From contig OX352774.1 of NCBI GenBank assembly GCA_947095535.1, positions 73,966,416 through 74,030,415 on the forward strand: a DNA stretch of 64,000 bases. Direction: 5' to 3'. The first letter of the stretch is position 1. Each line of letters begins with the position of its first letter. The DNA is from Poecilobothrus nobilitatus (taxonomy: Eukaryota; Arthropoda; Insecta; Diptera; Dolichopodidae). Below the pieces are notes generated by a model that was given only the letters and a program-made list of their open reading frames with translations, was not told the origin of the DNA and ran no database searches. A program made the position numbers and the translations under genes. Below, piece after piece: positions 1 to 12,162 of this stretch.

Positions 1-100
1 ACGTGACTGTACATGTCGTAAGGCAGAATTACTCTTACGACGTGTGTGGGATTCGAACCCACACTCTCTCGGTGTTTACTCGGTTCTACATCGTTTAAGA
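1..100 (-). mobile_element. tRNA-derived SINE head, partial
   Basis: Read on the minus strand, this has a tRNA T-arm/B-box-like segment (GTGGGTTCGAATCCCAC, about 62-46) preceded by GAGAGAGTG. The same GAGAGAGTGTGGGTTC string occurs in the plus-strand SINE at 56.6 kb. The stem (44-65) is nearly perfect, but I see no acceptor stem or anticodon arm, so this is a SINE head rather than a functional tRNA. The window edge cuts the body off. Confidence 0.5.
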
Positions 101-1554
101 TATAGCAATGTAATTTTATCCCTGAATACATCTTAATTAAATAATTTACCTCTTCGTTATTCCTATAGCCTTCCCAAAGTTAAAAACAGTTTTATTTTTA
201 AATCTTTATACCTCAAGAGTTCTGGATACTTTTTTAATCTGAAAACGTCAAAAATTACTGGAAATTTAGTTTTATTTGAAATAACAAAATTTTTATCAAT
301 TTAGTATTTAAATTTACCGTTATGTGAAACAAAAACTATGAAGACTTTTAGTCAATCTAGAAGGCTTTTAGTTAGAGAGAAAAAGCTTTGAAAAAAATGT
401 TAATTGCCTTAAAAAATTGTTTTGTATTTCCTTCTGTTTAAGAACTGTTAAGAGACAAAAATAGAAATTCTCTAACACCTTTATCCTGGAGACTTTTGCA
501 AATTTCTTTAAAATATGGCATAATAATTAAATATGCAAGATTGAATTTTTATATGTGTTAACAACCTTTTTTCTCTCTACAAAAAAATTCAAAAAAATGC
601 TCTTCATTTTCCCAAATTTTCTTTTTATTTTTACCTTCTCGTTTTAAAACCGTATGTATTTGGAAATATTTCATTTTTTATTTTACTTTTTTTTTATCTA
701 GTTTTGCATCTCATACATAAAATTTGGTAAAAATTTTACCAAACAACTTTATAAATATTCAACAAATACTAATATACTTTGCGAAAGAAAATTTAAGTTT
801 TTTTTAAAAAGTTCGTCATTATTGGTTTTCATATTTTCAAACTTAAAATTATTTTAGTTGGTATAGAGAGTAAAAATTTATTTTAATAAAAAATTAAAAT
901 TTAAAGTAACATTTAAACGATTTAATAAATAAATAATTTTCTTTTAAATAAAAAATATTACCAAATTTAAAAATTTATTTTTTATTTTTTTTTGGTATTC
1001 ACTTGTTAAAAATTCTGTTTAATGTAAATATCCTTTTTTTAAATCGTATTTGAATTTATTTCTTCACATTTGTTTAAATTATACACGAAAATAACCAAAA
1101 ATGAAAAAGAAAACAAAAACCAAATTTTTTAAACTTTTCTTATATTTGTATAAGTGAAAATAACAAAGACGGATCAAAAACTATTTTTACAATTCCTGAA
1201 CCACTTAAATACTATTTTTGTTCTTTATATAATGAAATATTTTAAACCAAGCAATATGTTGGATCTTGAAGTTTTTCATTCACAAGTATAATTATTTGGT
1301 TTAGAATTATAAAGAATAAGTTTTTTTTTTCAATTCCAGATCTTAATATAAATTGTTCAAAAACAATCTAAATTAATTTTAATTTAAAAAAAAACAAATT
1401 CTAAAGCCCAACGACAAACAAAAGCAATAATATTCAAATCCGCCTTTGAAAGAAATTCTCTTTAATCGTTACATTTCAACAAAAAAAAAAAAAAAGAACG
1501 AAAAAATTAAAAAAAAAAAGGGACTGGCTGGTAGAAATTATATTCTATACCTTT
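101..1554. other. AT-rich non-coding stretch
   Basis: No gene is supported. The stretch is dominated by A/T runs. A short piece around 285-345 (containing AAATTTACCGTTATGTGAAA) matches the end of the dispersed hairpin/(GTCC)n repeat family seen at 1.9 kb, 27.2 kb and 53.9 kb, so it is a decayed fragment of that family. Confidence 0.5.
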
Positions 1555-1950
1555 TTAGCACATTTCCAAAAAAAAATTTTGAAAAAATGTGCCTATTAGT
1601 TTTACTCTGCCTGCCCGTTCGTCCGTCCGTCTGTATATCTGTTTACAAAACTTCTACACTGTTAAAGATAGAGAAAATATTATTTTAACCATGGGTAGGT
1701 CTCATAAAACAAATAATGTCGTAGAACAACTTTTTCATGTAGCCCCCTCCATTACGGAGTTATTGCTTGCCCCTTAAACTTTGAAAAAGTCCCATTTTTT
1801 AATATGTATATTATAGGTATTCTACTTAACATTTTTTCAATCTAAAAACACCATTCGACTGAAATTTTTTTTACCTTTATAAATCAATCAAGGTTTTTTA
1901 AATTTAGTATATAAATTTACCGTTATGTGAAAACCAAATTTTGCATTATT
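1555..1950 (+). repeat. Hairpin plus (GTCC)n dispersed repeat, copy 1
   Basis: This begins with a self-complementary CACATTT..CAAAA/TTTTG..AAATGTG hairpin (about 1559-1590). A short CGTCCGTCCGTCTGT tract follows (about 1619-1633), then a CCATGG, the block GTAGCCCCCTCCATTACGGA (about 1739-1758) and a tail AAATTTACCGTTATGTGAAA. The same blocks recur in the same order at 26.6-27.4 kb and 53.5-54.1 kb, and as reverse complement at 31.6-32.2 kb. Non-autonomous elements with a (GTCY)n core, described in flies as mini-me or DINE-like, have a similar plan. That family assignment is inference. Confidence 0.65.
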
Positions 1951-3585
1951 TTTCTATTCTATCTAATTCAGTTTGTATTACCTTTTAGAAATGTTCGCTT
2001 TTTAAAAACTGTTGGTTTACATTCTGCCTTGTTTAATACCCATATTATATACCTGTATTTATTTAAATGCCGACTATTACCTTTCTGTAACACTTTCGAA
2101 AAAAAATACAAATGATAAATATAGTTAAGTAAAAAGAGTTTTGCCTCAAGTGTATTGACATTCCCTCGGAACAAAATTATATTTTTCTTATAGAAAAATG
2201 TGATAAAATAAAAAAGAAAAATATAAAACGCAAAATATCTCCCACAAGAAATTTTAAAAATAAAAAATAAAAAAACAAAAAATACCTTACAAAAGTGAGA
2301 AGTGTTTACTCCTTGATTTTCTCGTATGCTCTAAAATAGAGGCAAGTATTATAATATAAAAAATATTTATTTGTTAAAGTATAAAAAAAAGGTAAATAAT
2401 TTAAAATACTTTTAAAATATATTATTTTAGTGGAAATATTAGAAACTTTAATGTTGGAACTGTCGAACGGAACGAAATAGAATGAATTGTTTATAGGAAC
2501 TATAGTGAGATTATTTTGAAACAATATTTTAAGTTGCGTGATTTTTCTCAAAATTTGACTTTTTCATAAGCAACACTTATGCTGAATTGAGCTAGAATAC
2601 TTCTCCCTATTTTCGCCTTAATTAAATAGTTCTCGAAATATTTTTACAATGCAATTCCTAGTCTCAGTTAAGATTTATTAAAATCTCAAAAAAGTCTCTT
2701 TTTTCCATTTATCTTTCTAATACTGTTCTTATACTACGTACGTACACACTAGAAAGTAAAAAAAAAAAAAAAAAACTAAAAATCGTAATTAATATCATAA
2801 TTATACATTTTAAAAGACTGCATTCTTAGAAAAAAGCTCCACCTTTTCTTTTTGAAGAGCGTATAATTATTTAATAAATTAACCATTATAACATTTTAGA
2901 AAATAAAAGCTCTTAAAACAGCCTCTAATACCACCATTATTAAATGTTTGTTTTCTTCTTTTATTTTTTCAATTTAAAAAAATTATTATCGGACTTTTTT
3001 TTAGTGAAAAAATTTTCTATATAAACAACCATAAAAAAAGATAATTTTCAATAAATAAAAATCGATAATTTTTCATTTAATTACAGGAATTTTTATGATT
3101 CAAAAAATGATTGTAAATTTAATATGTTAATAAAAAGAGAATATTATAACATACTTCTTCGAATAGCGAAAATTGTACAAAAAAATAATAAGAGGAAATT
3201 TTCACTTTTCTTTCCTTTAGCTTCCGCATCCGATTGCTTCGAAATGTTGTAAAACGGTACACATTTAGGAAATCTAGATTTCATAGAATATGAATTTGAT
3301 CGGCAAGGTCATGTAAAGGTCAAATTTATTATTTTAAATTTTTTCTAACATTTTGAATTATTTTACTTAAACCGTTACATTTTTCATTACAGTAATATGC
3401 AGGAACTGGAACGGGTTTTCAACTAAGCTATAGAGTCTGATACTGTTTTTAATATACACCTTACTTATTTATTTTAAAATGCTGATCAAATCACTTAAAA
3501 TTCGAGGTTATCTCAATTTCTGTGTTAGTTATTGTTGTCTTTTTTCCTTTTAAATATAATAATACAACATTCATACAAACTGTAT
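1951..3585. other. AT-rich non-coding stretch
   Basis: No gene is recognised. Several short ORFs exist, but they are low-complexity K/N/F/Y-rich translations of AT-rich DNA. An A tract lies near 2759-2776. Confidence 0.5.
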
Positions 3586-3589
3586 AGAT

Positions 3590-3720
3590 ATCGTACAGTT
3601 GGGTTATTGACCTTGTTTTATAGATGGGATGAACACCTCTTCTAAAGAAATAAAACAGTTACTACATCCAGTCAAAATTATCTAACGAAAAATGAGGAGT
3701 ACAACAAACGCCCATCCCTG
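3590..3720 (+). mobile_element. LINE ORF2 scrap (weak)
   Basis: The frame at about 3608-3645 reads TLFYRWDEHLF and then hits a stop. The TLFYR start matches the clearer non-LTR fragment at 6538, which reads TLFYRYF. Many insect non-LTR ORF2 proteins carry an S-L-F-Y-R-Y/L segment near the C-terminus. This is a heavily decayed remnant at best. Confidence 0.3.
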
Positions 3721-4189
3721 CACTGTAGAACTTGTAACACAGCTAAAGATAATTCTTGTGTTCTCTACAGTTAGTAATCCCTATGTGTACGATGTAGTAA
3801 AATTTAAGAAGAATATTATCATCCTTCTTTAAAATCTCGCTCGAAATTTTACAATCTTTATACTTAAAACCAAACTGTGCATTTATTGTACATGTACTGA
3901 TTCCGCTATTGAGAAGTGATTGAAAAATTCATATTTTCTTCGATTACCCTAAACATTTTTCTCTATCAATTTCTTAAATTTGTTTATATGCCTAATCATT
4001 TTAACCAAAATATATTAGATATATTTAACTTATATATTTTTTTAATTATTTTACTTTCAATGTTAATCTTTAGAATACCGAGGCATAAATCAGAGAATAC
4101 CGAGCTCAGAGGCATAAATCAAGCATGACATCATTGTACCAAATTAAAAAATTCTATCTTTGTTGGTTTTGGAGATAATTTCGTTTGCT

Positions 4190-4481
4190 CCAGATTCGTT
4201 CGGAAGCCTCCAGAATCTGAACCCATGCACCGATTTTTTGCAGATGCAATCCCCGCATTCCCTTCGTAATTAGTAACCTGCTACATAAATTTCATCAAGA
4301 TAGCTTTATTAATTTTTGAGTTATCGTGCGAACGGATGGATGGACATCGTTAAATCGACTCAGGAGGTGATCTTGATTAAGAGTATATATACATGTCTAT
4401 ATCTAACTAGCTTCCTTTCGGTGGTTACAAACACCATACCAAAGTTAATTAGGGTATATTACTTTAGGCATAGGGTATAAA
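4190..4481 (+). repeat. Truncated copy of the inverted-arm repeat family
   Basis: Same order of blocks as in the arms at 40.2-40.7 kb and 42.0-42.3 kb: GCAATCCCCGC, AAATTTCATCAAGATAGC, GAGTTATCGTGCGAACGGA, a GGATGGATGGACATCG tract, ATCGACTCAGGAGGTGATC, GGTGGTTACAAACACCATAC and a terminal TAGGGTATAA. It is a single arm-like copy with no enclosed ORF. It shows that the arm sequence is a dispersed repeat and is not unique to the 40-kb structure. Confidence 0.75.
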
Positions 4482-6530
4482 AAAGGATATCAATGTTTAT
4501 ACGGTATTAACAACCCTAAATTTTTTCTTAAAGCACTATAATAAAAAAAAGTATAAAATACTAATTATTAGTTAATTATTTGAATAAATATAATTTAGTT
4601 AACCTTCTGAAAATATCTCAAGAATCACCTCGTAATAATATAAATTAATTATACAGATAACAGTTATTTCACTCTATTTATACTCAGATCTTATGTATAT
4701 GTACATATATACTTATCTAATCACAATATAACTTAATTCTTATAAACTAATTAACTTTTATTTTTAAACAAATAACATAATAAAATAACACAATAATAAA
4801 AAACAATTGTAAATAATCGTACATTACGTATGTAATAAAAAAATACATAATTTAAACTTTAATCGTTTTTGATTTTACTTTTTTTTTCTCATTCCATTAT
4901 AAAATCTATATTATAAACGAAGAAATTATTCTGTAAATCATTACGCAAAATTTTTACATCGATTGAAATACTAAAACATTAAGTTTTCCTTTTCCAACAA
5001 AAAAACAAAAAAAAAAAATTTTTTTTTTTTTTGGGGCATTAATGCGTACATAAAAATAAGATCACATGCTAAAGTCATAAAATTCACATTATTATTTTTG
5101 AATTCATCGTGTATCGGAAGAAACCGACACATAAAATGGCATTTTCTTCAATTAATATTATAATTTATAAATGTTATATTCGTACATCTTCGTAAAAAAA
5201 AAACATATACAATAATAAAATGGGCGGCAAGGTCATAAATAATGCAATACAAACAATAACACCAACAAAAACAAAATACGTAATGTAATAAAAATAAACT
5301 TTTTATATATGTATGTAAGATGTACATATATGTATATTATAATTTTTTTTATTAGACTATCATGCTATCTCTCTTTTAAGAAAAAGAAAAAAATAATAAT
5401 TTATTTTAAGAATTAATGGCGAAAAAATTTCAATAAAAATTATATTTAATCAAAAAAAAAAAAAAAATGTTGTAGAATGGGAAAATTGAAAGCAAAAAAA
5501 AAAAATAAATAAATAAATAACTGTGGTGAATTGTGAAAACTGGGTAGGACAAGTATAGATTCTAAAAGTATATACTGTAAAAAAGATTTTTTTTTGGAAG
5601 GAAAATGCAAGGTAAACGAAATTTAGTGTTGGAATTTAATTTTTTCATCGAAAAAAAAAAAAAAAAATCATGCAATATAATTTTTCTTTTGACATGTCAG
5701 TTCAAGAACAAAAACACAGATGATGTGAAACATGTTGCAGGATTATGTTTTTCTATTATGTAAAATATTTGTAAATTACTCGATTTTTATTTTTTGTTTT
5801 TCCTTTTTTGTACTTATGTATAGCTATATACATTTTATTTTATGTAGATTTGAGGTTCATTCTGTATAATTTGTGTACTCCTCCAACGTTTTTTTTTTTC
5901 TTTTTGCTCACTCGTAAGAAAAAAAACGACATTAAATGAATGGAAAATAAAACTAAAATAAAAAAAAAAAATTTATAAAATTAACTAAGGTTCTATTTAC
6001 GACAGCTTTTTCAAGTGTGAAAAAGTAATAAATTTTAATGATTCTAAACTTCTTATGTATATAGTTTTTGAATTGTGTTATATATAAATATGTATTTATA
6101 TAGATAAATATATATGTATATATATATTTTTCTTTTTTTTTTTGTTGATTCATAAAATGTGGGCAAAAACAATACAAAAATATGAAATTTACATCATACC
6201 ATTAATGAAAGAATTTTTTTTTTAATAAATTAAAATAAAAACATCCTTCAAAAAAAAATTATTTTTTTATTATTTTTATTTTTTGTTTTCGGTATTTTTT
6301 CATTTATTATTTTATTTCTAAAATAATTAAAAGAAAAAAAGATTTTTCAACACAATTTTTGTCTGTCATAGTATAAATGAAATGAAATGAAAAACCTATA
6401 CCAAAAAAAAAAACAAGGTTCCCCATCAAAAACAATATGTTGATGTAGTAAATCAAACTTACCATTTTAGGTGTGATTGCGATACACAACCTTGAAATTA
6501 TAATTTTATTAAATTTTCGTTACCAACAGG
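4482..6530. other. AT-rich non-coding stretch
   Basis: No gene or clear repeat is recognised. The stretch contains many A or T homopolymers and TATATA/ACATAT simple sequence (for example 6110-6130). Confidence 0.5.
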
Positions 6531-6534
6531 AACA

Positions 6535-6878
6535 TTTACCCTGTTTTATAGATACTTTATAGGGGTGGGATTCTTGTTCTAACGAGGTGAACAGTTTGAT
6601 ATCTCCTCTCAAAGCATTCTAAAGGAAATTCTTGTTTTTCTTCTGTAGTTCAAATTGCCAGATGGTCTAATTGGTCTTATGGAAATTCGTTTGTGGTACA
6701 ATCATCGCGAATCCGAACATCTAATGAATGGAAAGATTTTCCATCTCATGTGTTCCCCAAAATTAGTGATGATGACATTTACAACGTGCAAAGATTCAAG
6801 GTGAATATTAACAACTTTGTTCACAATATGCCTGCCAATTTTAAATCAATTTTCATTCCCGAACTCGACTTCTTTTAA
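6535..6878 (+). mobile_element. Non-LTR retrotransposon ORF2 C-terminal fragment
   Basis: Two separated reading frames match the C-terminal region of insect non-LTR ORF2 proteins downstream of the reverse transcriptase. TLFYRYF is at 6538-6558. RTSNEWKDFPSHVFPK, followed by YNVQRFKVNINNF, is at about 6714-6828. The second segment fits the usual R-T-x-x-x-W-N-x-L-P-x-x-V-F-P ... F-K-x-x-V pattern. Stops and frame changes between the two show it is dead. The stretch is less AT-rich than its surroundings, as expected for former coding DNA. The LINE clade is not assigned. Confidence 0.6.
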
Positions 6879-9268
6879 CCAGGCAGTACATGAGTAAAAT
6901 CTAAAGATCGTATAACCTATGGTTTGGTGAAAAGAGAGAGGTGACATTTAGTGAGTTAAGTCACCACTACACACTAATAGAGGATGCGTGCTCATTTCAC
7001 TCCTTTATAGTGTTTTTCGATGATTTGCACCTACCCTTGCAAAAAGAATTATATATATAATATAATCTGATCGGTGTTTGATCGTGAGATGTTTCGCGTG
7101 AAAAAGTGACGTCTGAAGAATGCAAAATTAAAGAGAAAATGGTAGTCTAATAATTATCTTACAGCGTAACCTTCCTGATATAACCTAATAGATATAGCAA
7201 AAATTAAATGCTAAATATGTAATTATTAGTAGTTTTTGACTGAAAATTTTCGCTTTCGTTCATCTTCTGAAATGTTCGAAATGTTGAAGTACTGTTTACG
7301 GTGAAAAAATTGTAATTTAGATTTTTTAGAGATTTTTCTTTCACGTTTTTTTTTTTTTTTGTTTTTTTTTTTTGTTTGTTATAAAGTGAATGTGAAATGT
7401 TTAAGACAGATGAAATTTATTTCAATTTAGTTTTCAGTTTTTTTTTTGTTCGATTTTTTTTATTTTTGTTTAGTGGGTTCCTACGTATACGTTTTGGTTG
7501 AACACATTCTTTTTTTTTTTGTTTTGGAAAAATATTTGTTTTATTTAATGATCAGTGATTTTACAATTTTTATTTTATGAATTGAGGTTGTTAAAATATA
7601 AAGTTAAATCAGAAAAAGGAAGGCCCAATGTATTTGTATGTGTATATTTTTGCTGCAAAAATTTTTAATTATTAAAAGAGAATTATTTAAAAAAATAATT
7701 CTAATTTGTAAAATTTATATATATTTTTTTTTTATAACACTTAAATTTATGAATAATTCAAACTTTCACTGAACTTTTCATAAAAACTAAAGTGAATTTT
7801 ATTTTTTTTATGGAATTTATTTAAATTAAGTTTTATTTTACCAAATCTCTATTTTCTTTTAAATATTAAAATTTAAAATCATTTGAATAGTGATTACGTA
7901 CATTTAATCCTCGAACATTTAATACTTTATTTTTCTTTTTTTTTTATTACCTTGTGACCGAACATTTTAAACGTCAATAACCTGTAAACTTAACAGTAGA
8001 AGAGAAAAAAATTGCAACACCGATTTTTGTAAATTACTTTTCAATTTCCGTAAATCACTGTACAAAACTAAAATTAAAAATTACACTTTAAAATGACAGC
8101 CATTCTGTAACGATATATTTCTGGAAATATCTGTAGAACAATTTTTCCTTATATTTTTCCAATTTTTCTTTAAATAAAGGAACATACTCCACATATCTGT
8201 ACTATTGACTGTGAAACACCATTTAGGTACTTAATTAAACTAAACATTTGAAATTTCGTAAAACTTAAAAACTTTTAATTATAATTAATTAATTAATGTT
8301 TAATAATCGCTTGTCAAAAGCTTGCAAAAATATATAGTCAAACATTTACTATAATATACAAGACTAAAAATTACCATACAATATATAATAAGAATTTATT
8401 TACTTATTATATTAGAAGCATTTTGGTATGAAGGTAAATTTTAACTTTTAAATCATTTTAAATAAAAGACAAATTTTGAGTTCCACTAAATTCACTTTAA
8501 AATAAATAATAACTTTTACTTTAAACTCGAAAATCAGTTTTAAGGTGTAATAGCATGTAAATCTCGTTAATAATATGTAATCTCTTTAGAGCTATTATCA
8601 AATAATTTAAACTTAAAAAATAACTCCCATTCTTTAAATTTTTATTAATGTATAAACTTTTTATTGTTATATTACCCGTAGATACTTGTAAAATCCTTGG
8701 AATATTATCGCATTTAAATAAAACTCGTCAAATACAATCATATGATATTACAAATACAATCATATTATATATAATGTTTTTCAATTTGAATTTTCCCTGA
8801 AAGCCTTTAAGAAATTTCTTTTATATTTACATATACGAGTATATAATAAAAAAAAAAATAAATACAAAGAAAATATGAATATTTTAATTCTTTACTGAAT
8901 CACGAACTTAATCCCTATGATTTTTCAGATTACATTACAGTTTTTCTGTACCTATATGTTTTTAGACATGACATGATGTAATTTTTATATAATGAAAACA
9001 AATACAATATTTCCTCTTGACGATCTTATATAAAAAAAGGCATTATGTACAGTTAAAAAGATGTTAAAGGGGTACATTTTCAAAAGGATATTAAAAAGCC
9101 TAATGGAATTGTGACTATTTTTGCATCAAAATTTATAATTTTTTATCGAATATTATACGTAAAAAAAGTCAAAGGGCACCATATATTTTCAGAAAACCCT
9201 ACATAGTTCAAAATCATTAATGCATATAAAATCATAATATTGGAGCTTTAATTTTGATGATGTCTTAC
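6879..9268. other. AT-rich non-coding stretch
   Basis: No gene is recognised. 6,880-7,150 is somewhat less AT-rich and may be leftover flanking retroelement sequence. The rest is T-runs (7,345-7,375; 7,500-7,520) and generic AT-rich DNA. I looked for KCNQ S1 and S2 exons here without success. Confidence 0.45.
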
Positions 9269-9584
9269 TTTTTTTTTTCCTAAGAAAAGTGGGAATCTTC
9301 TAAAGACACCAAGAATTTTCCCTTGCTAGTGTCAGATTCTTACTGACTAAACCCGCCTTCCCCTTTAACCACCAATATAATGGGATGATAGCCTTACCTG
9401 CTAAAGCAATATAATGGCTAGAGAGTGGGGATAGGAAAGGATAGGAAATGGATGTGGAAATATTGTATTGGCAGTGGAACTGTAAGGAAACAATGAATCC
9501 GCGTATTATTATTACTATTTTGCTAATAGTGATGTGTATATTTTGCTAATTTACACGTTACAACAGTTGTAACATGCAGTAGTA
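9269..9584 (+). repeat. 300-bp dispersed repeat B, copy 1
   Basis: This stretch matches 59,018-59,313 almost end to end. Shared blocks are GTGGGAATCTTC, AAAGACACCAAGAATT, GTCAGATTCTTACTGACTAA, CTTACCTGC, GATAGGAAAG, CTGTAAGGAAACAATGAATC and ACAACAGTTG. Both copies have the same orientation and start after a T-run followed by CCTAAG. No coding potential is visible. It may be a LINE 3' end or a SINE, but neither could be shown. Confidence 0.7.
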
Positions 9585-9619
9585 CTTATGACAAACTTGC
9601 ATAGGTGTCCAATGTACAA

Positions 9620-9972
9620 TTGTAAAAAAAACGAATTTTAAATTAACACCGAATAGCTCTTAAATTGAAGGAAATACAAATATTTTCTCAAAGATAATAT
9701 AAATGAATAATCTTTTACTCACCTTTGAGTGAAACATTATTAATTTATATTAGAAGCTTAAAAAATTTTGAGTGGTTTATAGTAAGCAGAACTTGAGATA
9801 TAAACATTTGAAAATAGGGCTTGTAATAACTTTGAAAAACTGTAACTTCGAATTGCGTGGAGCCAAGAAGATTCATTTTATTAAGATACACTTCCATGGT
9901 TAAAATTTAATTGTTTCATCTAAAATTGTCTAGAAGTTTTATAAACAGACAGACGGACAATGTTAAACTAAT
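9620..9972 (-). repeat. Hairpin/(GTCC)n-family repeat, copy 2 (minus)
   Basis: In reverse complement this shows the family order: a TCCGTCTGTCTG tract (9948-9959), AAACTTCTAGACAATTTTAG, AACCATGG (around 9896-9902) and the downstream AT-rich part. On the plus strand it reads AATAGCTCTTAAATTGAAGG near 9649, matching AATAGTTCTTAAACAGGAGG at 31.4 kb. The copy is strongly diverged. Confidence 0.5.
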
Positions 9973-11880
9973 ATCTATTAGTTACTAACACCTATTTAGT
10001 TAAACTAATAAAAAGCAAGATATTTAAGAAGCACAATCATAAGAGTTTACTAACTAACTTAGAGGTTTATTGAGAATTATAAAATTATTTAAGACTAAAG
10101 ATTTCCTTCCTTAAAAGATTTTAGTTTTTCTTTGTATTAAAAACTGTGCAAAATCAAAATGGATACCTATTCTTTAATTTTAAGAAAAATCATATTTAAT
10201 TAAAAAAAAAGTTTTTCTTTACATCTTAAAATATAACATTGAATATAACATTGGTTAAATTTTTGCGGTATATCTTTAAAAAAATGAACAGGTTCCAAAT
10301 TTCAGAGTGTAAAAATTGAATATTTTTATTGTTTAAATCGCCAATGAGAAATGGACATCCGAACAATGAGCACAGAAAAACGAAAGCAACTTTTTGAAGC
10401 ACCTTATATTTATTTTTTATGGCTTCTTTCAAAAATTTTAATAATTTAGCTAGAACCGTCAGAGCATCGAAAGCTCCATAATTTTAAAAAAATTGTTTTT
10501 TTTTTAAATAACGGTAAAAGATCATACAATATTGTAAAATATATGTAATATTTGGTTTGTTTTATAAAGTTTAAGAAACTTCGTGTCTTTTAAAAAAATC
10601 TGCAATGGAACTTGACTTATATAGACTGTTGTTTTCTGATGAATAGAGCTCCAGAGAAAGTTGTTCAAGAAAATGAGTTCTTTTAATGTGGTTTATTTGT
10701 GCTAAAAATTCAATTTCTCTATCTTAAATGGTGCAATTGTGCTTGTAATTGTGCTAAAAAGACGCTCGTGTATATGTATGGTCTTACCAGACTTACCAGT
10801 ATTCAATTCTTAATAACCCATTGCTTGAACGAACAAATATAAACAAGAAGTAATATAAATTTACCTTTCACCTAAAAATATGCAATATTTTACAAATAAT
10901 TTTTTCTTATGTTTGTGAAATGCAGGTATTTATATCCTTGTTGGGCCTGACCTTAAACACATGTTATATCAACCAACACACTTGTGATTTAATTCCAAAT
11001 AATCTGCAGGTTTTTTTATTATGAATGGAAATTATTAAAGAAGTACCTAATCACTGAAAATGTAATTTTCCTCAAAACATTTTTTTGTCTACCAAATACA
11101 TAACGTAAATCATTTAGTTTTTAATGACCTTAGAAGTCGATGGTTTTATCATATGTGATATGTAATATTAAATTAATAAAAAAATAAATACATGTATCCG
11201 ATATTTATAAATTTTTCTGTGTATTTAAATCTCAGACACCTTTTTTTAATTTGTTTTTTATTTTGTTCATCAGTTAATATCCCCAAAGGGATTAAAGTAT
11301 TTACGGATAATAACTAAATGCTGTAATGTAACGCAATAAAAGACAAACAAAACGCAAAATCTACAAGTCAAAATGAAATAAAATAAAATTTAATGACTTC
11401 AATAAGTTTTAGTTTCTTTTATTTTTTTTTTGTTTATTCTTAAAAAATACACCTAATAGCGGGCAGTCTCTCATAACGTACATAATTATTATAAAAAAAT
11501 TTAATTAAAGTTTCAAGTCACAAAAGTTATTATTTAAGTTTACTCATTTTTCAAATTTTCAAATATTAAACAAAGATTAATTTTGGAAAAAAATTTAAGA
11601 AATTTTCTAGGCTATCAAAAAATTAAAATTCAAAATTGTGTTAATTCAATGTAACTTAATTAAATGGGATATGAACAGTGAAAATATTCCAGATTACTAG
11701 TTCAGTTATGTTTTGAATTACGGTGCAGACAGATGGATGGACGTTGTCATACTGTGGATCAATTTTTCTCTTAATTAAACCGTTGGAAACTTGTAAATTG
11801 AGGCAGACTGATCGAAGAAGTTCTAAGCTTCCGGTATATTTGATGATCGAATAGTGTCCCGGAGAATAGTGTAGAATAGT
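9973..11880. other. AT-rich non-coding stretch
   Basis: No gene or recognised element. Short ORFs here are AT-rich noise. Confidence 0.45.
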
Positions 11881-12162
11881 TTATAAATTGAAATCTAGTT
11901 GATCATTTAAGATATAATATAGGTCAAGTCTGTATGGCCACAGCGCTAGTGTTAACAGAAAACCATCTACTTCATCAGTTCTACAATTGGCTAAAAATCC
12001 ATTATGTCCGGATATCCAGGCAAAATACATATCGAGAAAAAGATGTCGCAAACGTAATGGTGAATTTATCTTACCCTTGAACTTTATTCTTGACAACATA
12101 AAAGAATGACGAATCGAGTAACATGTATCTGATACAATTTTTTTTTTTTTAATAAAACGCAC
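11881..12162 (-). mobile_element. RNase H-domain fragment of a retroelement
   Basis: An open frame of 93 codons on the minus strand contains AWISGHNGFLANCRTDEVDG (residues 48-67, about 12,021-11,962). This fits the C-terminal part of a retroelement RNase H domain: W-x-x-G-H-x-G with N and D following at the usual spacing (N59, D63). The upstream DEDD residues of the domain are not seen, so only the end of the domain survives. An RNase H-bearing non-LTR element is the likely source, consistent with the separate fragment at 62 kb on the same strand. An LTR element is possible. Confidence 0.5.
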
